From contig CAKTXR010000011.1 in NCBI GenBank assembly GCA_934631025.1, positions 1-64,000 on the forward strand: DNA of 64,000 nt, read 5' to 3'. The translations under genes were made by a program, and so were the position numbers. Within the stretch, counting starts at the first letter, position 1. Each line of letters starts with the position of its first letter. Below, piece by piece: positions 26,435-33,762 of the stretch. The DNA comes from an uncultured Clostridia bacterium (GTDB lineage: Bacteria; Bacillota; Clostridia; Christensenellales; Aristaeellaceae). The notes beneath the pieces are model-generated. The model made no database searches. It worked only from the letters and a program-made list of their open reading frames with translations, and was not told where the DNA came from.

Positions 26435-27658
26435 ATGCCCGACGGGCGTTTCACCGGCCCGGGAAATTTTCAAAAGGCGCGCCGAACCAGAACCGGCGGC
26501 AAAAGCGCACTGTGCAAAAACTGCCGGAATTGCTCCGGACACTGCGGCCATCCGGCTGGAAAGGCGGTCATCGACGTGGCGGAACCCATACTCGAGCTTC
26601 GGCAAATCAAAAAATCCTTTGACGACACCCCCGTGCTGGACGGCGTTTCGCTCAGCGTCGAGCGCGGCGAATTTTTGACCATACTCGGCCCCTCGGGCTG
26701 CGGCAAGACCACGACGCTGCGCATCATCGCGGGGCTGACTCAGCCCGACGAGGGCACAGTGCTGCTCTCCGGGCGCGACGTAACCGGCCTGCCGCCCGAA
26801 AAGCGCAGCGTGAACACCGTGTTCCAGAATTACGCGCTCTTCCCGCACATGACCGTCGAAAAGAACATCGCCTACGGCCTGAGCCTGCGCAGGGTTCCCC
26901 GCGCGGAGCAGAAGGAAATCGTCAAGCGGATGCTCTCTCTGGTCGCGCTCGAGGGCTATGAAAAGCGCATGCCCTCTCAGCTTTCCGGCGGCCAGCGCCA
27001 GCGCGTCGCCATCGCCCGCGCCGTGGCGCTGAAGCCCGACATACTGCTCCTGGACGAGCCGCTGGGCGCGCTCGATCTCAAGCTGCGCCGCGCGATGCAG
27101 TCCGAGCTGAAGCGCATTCAGTCCGAGGTGGGCATCAGCTTCGTCTATATCACGCACGATCAGGAAGAGGCGCTCAATATGTCCGACCGCATCGCCCTGA
27201 TGAACGGCGGCCGCTTCGAGCAGATCGGCACGCCCGAGGAGGTCTACGAACGCCCGAGGACGCGCTTTGCCGCCCGCTTCATGGGCGAGAGCGCACTGTT
27301 CGAGGGCACGGTACTCGAGGTCTCGAGCGGGCTGTGCCGCGTCGAAACCCCCGAGGGCGAGGTACTTGCCGCGCTCATGCCGGGCGTGGAACCGGGCTTC
27401 CCCGCCGCCGTCAGCGTCCATTCGGAGCGCATAACGCTCTCGACCTCGCCGCATCTGGGCTATACGCTGCGCGGCCGCGTGACCGAGCGGCGCTACACCG
27501 GCTCGACCGTGCGCGCCGAGATCACGCTCAGCCGCGGCATGACCATGACCGTGCAGGCCATGGGCGCGCTCTCCGCGCTGCCGGAGCCGGGCACGGTCGT
27601 CTATCCCTGGTGGCTGCCCGAGAGCGCCACGTCCATTCCGGGGAGGGCTGAAAAGTAA
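26435..27658 (+). CDS. potA: Spermidine/putrescine ABC transporter ATPase
   Basis: The ATPase has Walker A GPSGCGKTT, the Q-loop QNYALFPHMTV, signature LSGGQRQRVAIARA, Walker B ILLLDEPLGALD and switch ITHDQEEAL, then a C-terminal TOBE domain. The potBCD genes follow. Two starts are possible. ATG at 26435 has GGAG 6 bp upstream and gives a 47-residue extension containing CKNCRNCSGHC. GTG at 26576 gives a standard PotA N-terminus (VAEPILELRQIKKSF) with a weak GGAAAGG site. A TATAAT at 26384-26389 would place the RNA start just before the ATG at 26435, so I kept the longer form. Confidence 0.9.
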   Translation: MPDGRFTGPGNFQKARRTRTGGKSALCKNCRNCSGHCGHPAGKAVIDVAEPILELRQIKKSFDDTPVLDGVSLSVERGEFLTILGPSGCGKTTTLRIIAGLTQPDEGTVLLSGRDVTGLPPEKRSVNTVFQNYALFPHMTVEKNIAYGLSLRRVPRAEQKEIVKRMLSLVALEGYEKRMPSQLSGGQRQRVAIARAVALKPDILLLDEPLGALDLKLRRAMQSELKRIQSEVGISFVYITHDQEEALNMSDRIALMNGGRFEQIGTPEEVYERPRTRFAARFMGESALFEGTVLEVSSGLCRVETPEGEVLAALMPGVEPGFPAAVSVHSERITLSTSPHLGYTLRGRVTERRYTGSTVRAEITLSRGMTMTVQAMGALSALPEPGTVVYPWWLPESATSIPGRAEK

Positions 27659-28500
27659 TGCGCGGGAAAAGAGGTCTTTCGGCGCTGCCGCTGTGCCTGT
27701 GGACGTGCGCCTTCGTGTTTCTGCCACTTCTGTATGTGCTCTTCATCAGCTTTCTGGAAAAGGGAGAGTATTTCGGCGTGAGCCGCGTGTTCACGCTGGA
27801 CAACTACGCGAGGATGTTCTCGCCGCTGTATGCGGGCATTCTCCTAAACTCGCTCAAAATTGCGCTGGAATCGACGCTTCTGTCGCTGCTCGTCGGCTAT
27901 CCCTTCGCCTGGTTCATGGCCAGTAAGCCGCCGAAAACGCGCTCGCTCATCATGGTGCTGATCGTGATCCCCTTCTGGACGAGCGCGCTCATGCGCACCT
28001 ACGGCTGGATGATTCTTCTGCGCAACAAGGGACTGATCAATTCGGCGCTCATGGCGCTGGGGATTATCGAAAAGCCCATCCGGATGCTCAATACGTCCGG
28101 CGCGGTGCTGCTGGGCACGGCCTATTCCATGCTGCCGTTCATGATCCTGCCCATCTATTCCTCGATGGAAAAGCTCGACCCCGCCCTGCGCGAGGCCGCG
28201 CGCGATCTGGGCGCGGGGCCGCTGCGCTCGTTTCTGTCGGTCGTGCTGCCCGAAACGCTGCCGGGGGTCATGTCCGGCCTGGCGATGACCTTCGTGCCCT
28301 CGACGGGCATGTTCTTCATCTCCGATCTGCTGGGCGGCGGCACGAATATGCTGCTGGGCAATCTCATCAACAACCAGCTGACCGTCTCGCGGGACTGGCC
28401 CTTCGGCGCGGCGCTGTCCATCCTCATGGTGGGCATGACGTTCTGCGTGATGAGTCTCTGCCGCCGCGTGGGCGGTACGGACGGCACGGAGGTGTTCTGA
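27658..28500 (+). CDS. potB: Spermidine/putrescine ABC transporter permease PotB
   Basis: A 280-aa inner-membrane permease with about six membrane helices and the coupling EAA loop LREAARDLGAGPLRSFLSVVLP (about 178-199), which contacts PotA. It begins 1 bp inside the potA stop (TAATG), so it is translationally coupled. PotB and PotC form the channel. Confidence 0.93.
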   Translation: MRGKRGLSALPLCLWTCAFVFLPLLYVLFISFLEKGEYFGVSRVFTLDNYARMFSPLYAGILLNSLKIALESTLLSLLVGYPFAWFMASKPPKTRSLIMVLIVIPFWTSALMRTYGWMILLRNKGLINSALMALGIIEKPIRMLNTSGAVLLGTAYSMLPFMILPIYSSMEKLDPALREAARDLGAGPLRSFLSVVLPETLPGVMSGLAMTFVPSTGMFFISDLLGGGTNMLLGNLINNQLTVSRDWPFGAALSILMVGMTFCVMSLCRRVGGTDGTEVF

Positions 28501-28504
28501 AGCG

Positions 28505-29311
28505 ATGCGCAAGGCAACCAATCGCAGAGGGCGCGCCGGCCGGATCGTCTCCGATCTGTGGCTGATTATCGTGCTGGCCTTCCTCTATCTGCCCATCGTG
28601 ATGGTGGTGGCGTTTTCGTTCAACAAATCAAAAAACGGCGTGCTGTGGACGGGCTTTACGACCGACTGGTACCGCGCGCTGTTTGAAAACCGCGCCATCG
28701 CCGACGCGCTGGTCAGCAGCCTGACGGTCGCGCTGGTCAGCTGCGCGCTCTCCGCCGTGCTGGGCACGCTGGGGGCGGTCGGGCTGGCGAAGGCGCGCTT
28801 TAAGGGCAGGGGCACGCTTCAAAACGTCGCCGTGCTGCCCATCATGCTGCCCGAGGTGGCGGTCGGACTGGCGTTCATGACGTTCTTTTCGCTGCTGGGC
28901 GTTCCCTTCGGCCGGCTGACGCTGATCCTCGCGCACACGACGTTCTGCATCCCCTATGTGCTTTTGAACGTGCAGGCTCGGCTTCAGGGGCTGGATCCGG
29001 CGCTGGAGGATGCCGCGCGCGATCTGGGCGCGACGCCGCGGCGGGCGTTTTTCACGATCACGCTGCCGCTGATCCTGCCCGCAGTGCTTTCGGGCGTACT
29101 GCTGGCCTTCGCCATGTCGCTGGACGACATGGTGATCAGCTTTTTCGTCACCGGCCCGGAAACCACGACGCTGCCCGTGTACATCTTCGGCAAACTCAAG
29201 ACCAACGTGCCGCCCTCGATCAACGCGCTGTGCAGCCTGATGCTGGGCGCGACGCTGGCCATTGTCGCTCTGTCGCGGCTCCTGCGCCGCAGCGCGGAGA
29301 AAGACCGTTGA
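28505..29311 (+). CDS. potC: Spermidine/putrescine ABC transporter permease PotC
   Basis: A 268-aa permease with the EAA loop LEDAARDLGATPRRAFFTITLP and about six membrane helices; FVTGPETTTLPVYIFGKLK near residue 216 is typical of PotC. It starts 4 bp after potB. The potD promoter overlaps its last codons. Confidence 0.93.
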   Translation: MRKATNRRGRAGRIVSDLWLIIVLAFLYLPIVMVVAFSFNKSKNGVLWTGFTTDWYRALFENRAIADALVSSLTVALVSCALSAVLGTLGAVGLAKARFKGRGTLQNVAVLPIMLPEVAVGLAFMTFFSLLGVPFGRLTLILAHTTFCIPYVLLNVQARLQGLDPALEDAARDLGATPRRAFFTITLPLILPAVLSGVLLAFAMSLDDMVISFFVTGPETTTLPVYIFGKLKTNVPPSINALCSLMLGATLAIVALSRLLRRSAEKDR

Positions 29312-29336
29312 CGGCCGGTGCGCGTTATGCTATACT
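29308..29336 (+). promoter_or_regulatory. Internal promoter for potD
   Basis: TTGACG (29308-29313), 17 bp, TATACT (29331-29336) with an extended TGC. It gives potD its own transcript, as often needed because binding proteins exceed the permease in amount. Confidence 0.7.
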
Positions 29337-29371
29337 CAGGGTATTCCATACTGTTTTGGGAGGTTTTTCGT

Positions 29372-30454
29372 ATGAAAAGGATTTTGGCCCTCATGCTGGC
29401 GCTCCTGCTGCTCATGAGCGGCGGCGCGCTGGCCGATATGCAGTCCGCCGGCGAGGAAGCGCGCGCTCAGGCCGACCAGCTGGATGAAAAGGAGCGCGTC
29501 GTAAACGTATTCACCTGGACATACTATATTCCCGACGAGGTCGTCGCCGCGTTCGAGGACGCGTCCGGCGTCCGCGTCAACTACACGCCCTTCTCCGACA
29601 ACGAGAGTATGCTCTCCCGCGTGCAGTCCACGCCCGGCCAGTTCGATCTGATCGCGTGCAGCGACTACATCATCGACATTATGCGTAAGAGCGATCTGCT
29701 CGCTCCGCTGGACAGAGACGCGCTCACCAACTGGGGCAACATCGATCCCGGCTGCCAGAGCCAGTATTACGACCCCGACAACGCGTACACCGTGCCCTAC
29801 ACCGTCACCGTGCCGCTGATCGTCTACGATACGGCCGCGGTCGACGAGCCGATCACCGGCTACGCCGATCTGTGGCGCGACGAATTCAAGGGCAATCTGG
29901 TGCTGATCGACGATATGCGCAACGTCATCGGCATGGCCGAAAAGAAGCTCGGCCTGAGCCTCAACGAGACCGATCCCGACAAGCTCGATCAGGTGCGCGC
30001 CGAGCTGAACGCGCTCAAGGACAACGTCGTCGTGTTCAACGCCGACACGCCGCACAACGCGCTCATCGGCGGCGACGCGGTCGCGGGATTGATGTTCGGC
30101 TCGCAGATCGTGGCCGCGCAGGAGGAAATCTCCACGCTGGAGGTCGTCTATCCCGAGGAGGGGCTGGCGTTCGGCATCGACTGCCTGGTCATGCCCAAGG
30201 ACGCGCCGCACAAGGATGCGACGCAGATCTTCATCAACTATCTGCTGGACGGCGAGGTGAGCGCCTGGGCGTCCGCTCTGATCAATTACGGCAGCTGCAA
30301 CACCGCCGCCGCCGCGTACATGAGCGATGAATTCAAGGCCGACAAATCGGTCAACGTGCCCTCCGAGCTGCTCGCTTCGGCCGAGATGATCCGTCCCCTG
30401 GACGGCGACGCGGAGCGGCTCTACGACGAAATCTGGACGGAATTCAAGAACTGA
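29372..30454 (+). CDS. potD: Spermidine/putrescine-binding protein PotD
   Basis: A 360-aa extracellular substrate-binding protein. The signal peptide is MKRILALMLALLLLMSGGALA; no lipobox cysteine is seen, so anchoring is unclear. The mature part has VVNVFTWTYYIPDEVVAAFE and a C-terminal DGDAERLYDEIWTEFK, as in PotD/PotF. GGGAGG at 29358-29363 sits 8 bp before the ATG at 29372; upstream in-frame codons are rejected. It binds polyamines for PotABC. Confidence 0.92.
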   Translation: MKRILALMLALLLLMSGGALADMQSAGEEARAQADQLDEKERVVNVFTWTYYIPDEVVAAFEDASGVRVNYTPFSDNESMLSRVQSTPGQFDLIACSDYIIDIMRKSDLLAPLDRDALTNWGNIDPGCQSQYYDPDNAYTVPYTVTVPLIVYDTAAVDEPITGYADLWRDEFKGNLVLIDDMRNVIGMAEKKLGLSLNETDPDKLDQVRAELNALKDNVVVFNADTPHNALIGGDAVAGLMFGSQIVAAQEEISTLEVVYPEEGLAFGIDCLVMPKDAPHKDATQIFINYLLDGEVSAWASALINYGSCNTAAAAYMSDEFKADKSVNVPSELLASAEMIRPLDGDAERLYDEIWTEFKN

Positions 30455-30468
30455 GGAGGAACATCCCC

Positions 30469-30813
30469 ATGGAAATGAAAGGATATGACCGCGCCGAAGC
30501 CGTCGCCTTCATGCTGAGTAAGCTCAATACCGCCGAGTTCAAGCCGCTCGCCGCGCAGGCCGAAACGCTGATCAATCAGGCGATCGACGCGGACTTTGCG
30601 TACATGCTCTCCGCCGGCGTTCTGGAAAAGGACGGCACGATGGGCAGCGCCTACTATGACGACGACGACGCGTTCGAATTCATGCTGGACGAAATCGGCA
30701 AAAAGCGCAAATCGAACGACCGCGAGCTGGACATGATCGCCTCGTTCATCGACCAGTATATGGATCTCCAGCAGGCCTATCTCGAGGACAAGGGGCTTAT
30801 GAGCTGGGATTAA
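30469..30813 (+). CDS. Small acidic protein of unknown function after potD
   Basis: A 114-aa soluble, mostly helical, acidic protein (MEMKGYDRAEAVAFMLSKL at the start, YYDDDDAFEFMLDEIG near residue 63). It has no signal peptide or membrane segment. AGGAGGA sits 8 bp before the ATG, only 14 bp after potD, so it belongs to the pot transcript. I do not recognise the family. A role in sensing or adjusting polyamine uptake is speculation based on position. Confidence 0.75.
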   Translation: MEMKGYDRAEAVAFMLSKLNTAEFKPLAAQAETLINQAIDADFAYMLSAGVLEKDGTMGSAYYDDDDAFEFMLDEIGKKRKSNDRELDMIASFIDQYMDLQQAYLEDKGLMSWD

Positions 30814-30830
30814 CGGCGCATTTTTGAGCT

Positions 30831-30909
30831 AAACAACGGATTTTAGTCAAACAATCTGTCATATTTTTTAAGAAAATGTGATCAGGCTCTTGACTAAAGT
30901 CCGTTGTTT
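30831..30909. repeat. 20-bp near-perfect inverted repeat around a promoter
   Basis: AAACAACGGATTTTAGTCAA (30831-30850) is the reverse complement of 30890-30909 with one mismatch; 39 AT-rich bases lie between. The right arm contains the -35 TTGACT of the AAA+ gene promoter. It could be an operator for a dimeric repressor or a cruciform-forming site. It is far more AT-rich than its surroundings. Confidence 0.8.
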
Positions 30910-30918
30910 GTTTATAAT
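30890..30918 (+). promoter_or_regulatory. Promoter of the AAA+ ATPase gene
   Basis: TTGACT (30890-30895), 17 bp, TATAAT (30913-30918). The -35 lies inside the right arm of the inverted repeat, so a protein bound there would block RNA polymerase. Confidence 0.8.
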
Positions 30919-30970
30919 TGGAAAAGCACGGTTTATTATCCGTAAATATATCGAAAAGGAGCGGCTGGAA

Positions 30971-33514
30971 ATGATATTGCCCGGAAAGCTGACCATTGGC
31001 TTTCTCCAGGAAGATAATCCACAAAAATTCTTTTTTCGCGTCAGCCCGCTGATCATCAAGGAAGAAAACGGTTATCAGGTCGTAGAGGACGCCCGCCAGG
31101 AATTTCTTGAGGACGGATTTATCCGGATTGTGCCCGACAAAAACGAAATGTCCCACTTCAAAACGCGCATGAGGAGCCTCGGGCGCTACTGTCTGCTCGA
31201 TCTGCGCCGCCACACCGGCGAAAACGACAAGATCCGTCCCAACAAGAACCACGCCGGCGAAAACGGCGACCGCAACGCCTTCATCGTCTATTCCGACGTA
31301 GTGGCGCGCATCAACCCCCGCTTCATGGCCGAGGCCGTCGCGCCCGATCAGGACGGGCTGTTCCCCGCGCCCGGCACGCCGCTGGTCGCCGTCATGCAGG
31401 ACGGACAGGTGCGCGGCATTTACGCCTGGGCCAACCGCAGCGACGCGGCCTGCATCATCGGCAATTCGCTGACGGATCACGATCTGAGCGACGCGGCCGC
31501 ACAGCTGGTCACCGTCACTGTAGACAATGCGCCGGTTCAGCTGCTGCTGAATCTGGGCGCATGGGGCGTGGCCCCCGCCGAGGGCGAGGAACGCATCGAG
31601 GAATGCGCCGTTCCCGACAGGCCCACCGAGTCCCCCCGCAGCGAAGCGCCGGAAGCCCCCGCGCCCCGCGCCGCCGCTCCCGAAGCCGAAAAGCCGGCCG
31701 ATAAGCCCGTCGAAAGAGTCATTGAAAGAGAAAAGCCCGCCGACAGGCCTTCCGAAAAGAACGCCCCCTGCGACGCCGCCCCCGAGAGCGAAAAAGCGCC
31801 CGAAAGCACGCCCAAGCCGTGGCTCCAGCACACGACGTATGTATTCCCGCGCGTGGTCGCGTCGTCCCGCCTGTCGCCGCGCGCGCAGTCGCTCCAGCAG
31901 CAGAGCGGTTTCAATCCGCACCGCAGCGCCAGCATTAAAGATGTGATCGACGATATGTGGCGGCAGTCGCGGCTCGATCAGCTGGGGCATCCCGTGCCGA
32001 GCGCCGCGTCCGCCGATCCGGTCGTCAGCCCGATCGACAAGGCCATGCAGGCCGTCAAGGAGGCCTGGTCTCTGCCCGAAGCGCGCGCCAGCCTGATCTC
32101 CGCGCTGCTCAAGCTGGACGATCTGGACAGCGCGCTGGGCGTCGGTCCCGCGGCGCGTCAGGCCCGCGACGACCGCGAGCGCGAGCAGGCGCTCAACCGT
32201 CTGGAAGCCGACCGCCTGAAGGTGCTCTGCGAAATCGACGAGCTGAAGAAAATGCGCGCCGACAAGCGCGCTGAGCTGGTCAACGAGCTTAAGCGCAGCC
32301 ACGCCGCCGAAATGGCGCAGCTGGACAAGAAGAACGCCGCCCTGCGCGAAGCCGGCCAGCGCTATGCCGCCGAAGCCGCGAGCGCGCAGAAGGCCGCCGA
32401 GACCGCCGAGAAGGCGTTCAAGGACGTGCTCAGCGGCGATCTCAACGATCAGCTGGCGCATCTGCTGGCCGAGGGGCGCGCGCGCGATCTGATGGTCGCC
32501 CTCGCCCACGCGGCCGATGCGCCCGCCGCGCTGCCTGAAACCGAAAATCCCTCCGCCGGCGAGCTGATCACCGACGTTCGCGTCCGCTTTGACGAGGCGG
32601 GCTATCCGCTCACCAACGACGAAGCCGTCAATCTGCTGGCCTGCCTGACGCTGGGGCGCATCGTAATCTTCTCCGGCGCGAACGGCAGCGGCAAGAGCGA
32701 GCGTGCCCGCACGCTGGCCGCCGCGCTGGGCGTGGCCGCGCCCGAATACGGCCGCTTTGTTGAAATGCAGCCTGACGAGGACGCGCGTTCCCTCGCCAGC
32801 CTGATCGGCGAAATCGCCCCCAGCGGCGTGCCGGTCGTGCGCCGTCCCGAGCTGAAGCGCGTGCTGGAGGCCGGCTGCGATACCGTCCCCGCGCTGCTGA
32901 TGATCGACGACGCAAACCGCGCGCCGGTCGAGCGCACGCTGGGCACGCTGCTCTCTCAGCTCGACGAGAACGCCCCCGGACGGCTCCAGACCGGCCTGGG
33001 CGCGATCACGATCAATCCGGCGCTGAGACTGCTGCTCACGCTCCAGGACGCCTCTGAGGGCGCGTGCGTGGACGCACGTCTGCTCGACCGCGCCTTCATG
33101 ATCCGCCTTGCGCCCGAGCGCGCCGACACCCCCTGGCAGCCGCGCCGCCGCGTGCAGCCGCAGCCCGAAAAGGCCGTCTCGATGGCCACGCTGAAGGCGA
33201 TCTTCAAGACCGACGGCGACGTGCCCGGCGAAATCGTCGAGCGCATGAAAGCGCTGCGCGAAAAGCTGGCGGGCGTGGGCGTGTATCTCTCCCGCCGCGC
33301 GCTGGACGATATGTACGCCTACTGCGCCGCCGTCTCGCCGCTGATGACCGCTTCTCCGCTCGAGGTGCTCGATTACGCCTTCGCCCAGCGCGCCATGCCG
33401 ACCATACTGGCCAGCGCCAATCTGGACGCGCTGCACGCGCTGCCCTCGATCCTGCCCGATATGCCGCGCTCGCTGAGCCTGCTGCTCGCGCCGCTGCCCC
33501 TGCCGGCCATCTGA
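30971..33514 (+). CDS. Multidomain AAA+ ATPase (McrB/MoxR-like), function unknown
   Basis: An 847-aa protein. Residues 1-170 form an N-terminal domain I do not recognise (MILPGKLTIGFLQED start, a short basic RRHTGENDKIRPNKNH segment). Residues 190-290 are a Pro/Glu/Lys-rich linker. About 398-487 is a charged coiled coil, and about 545-815 a AAA domain with Walker A GANGSGKS (K575) and Walker B LLMIDD (D646, D647). LLDRAFMIRL near 700 resembles the McrB/MoxR ring ATPases. AAAGGAG lies 9 bp before the ATG at 30971. It is a single-gene unit with its own promoter and terminator. No partner nuclease or VWA gene lies beside it. Confidence 0.7.
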   Translation: MILPGKLTIGFLQEDNPQKFFFRVSPLIIKEENGYQVVEDARQEFLEDGFIRIVPDKNEMSHFKTRMRSLGRYCLLDLRRHTGENDKIRPNKNHAGENGDRNAFIVYSDVVARINPRFMAEAVAPDQDGLFPAPGTPLVAVMQDGQVRGIYAWANRSDAACIIGNSLTDHDLSDAAAQLVTVTVDNAPVQLLLNLGAWGVAPAEGEERIEECAVPDRPTESPRSEAPEAPAPRAAAPEAEKPADKPVERVIEREKPADRPSEKNAPCDAAPESEKAPESTPKPWLQHTTYVFPRVVASSRLSPRAQSLQQQSGFNPHRSASIKDVIDDMWRQSRLDQLGHPVPSAASADPVVSPIDKAMQAVKEAWSLPEARASLISALLKLDDLDSALGVGPAARQARDDREREQALNRLEADRLKVLCEIDELKKMRADKRAELVNELKRSHAAEMAQLDKKNAALREAGQRYAAEAASAQKAAETAEKAFKDVLSGDLNDQLAHLLAEGRARDLMVALAHAADAPAALPETENPSAGELITDVRVRFDEAGYPLTNDEAVNLLACLTLGRIVIFSGANGSGKSERARTLAAALGVAAPEYGRFVEMQPDEDARSLASLIGEIAPSGVPVVRRPELKRVLEAGCDTVPALLMIDDANRAPVERTLGTLLSQLDENAPGRLQTGLGAITINPALRLLLTLQDASEGACVDARLLDRAFMIRLAPERADTPWQPRRRVQPQPEKAVSMATLKAIFKTDGDVPGEIVERMKALREKLAGVGVYLSRRALDDMYAYCAAVSPLMTASPLEVLDYAFAQRAMPTILASANLDALHALPSILPDMPRSLSLLLAPLPLPAI

Positions 33515-33525
33515 TTTTCATAAGC

Positions 33526-33564
33526 GAAGCCCAGCCGTCCCTGTTTGATCGGCGGCTGGGCTTT
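33526..33564 (+). terminator. Terminator after the AAA+ gene
   Basis: AAGCCCAGCCG (33526-33536) pairs with CGGCTGGGCTT (33552-33562) and runs into TTTTG. Confidence 0.8.
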
Positions 33565-33762
33565 TGTGCGCGCAAAGAGACGCGGCAGACTCGAAGAGAT
33601 TTTCCGGAAAGCGCGGCGTTCAAGGCTAACTGAAAATGAGCTTCAGGAAAAGCCGGAAGTCCCGCAGAACCTCGAAACGATGCGGCTCAGGAATTTTCGA
33701 GTATACTTTCCCACAAATCCATGCTATAATGGGCGCGAAACTGCTCCGACAGGAGGATGCGT

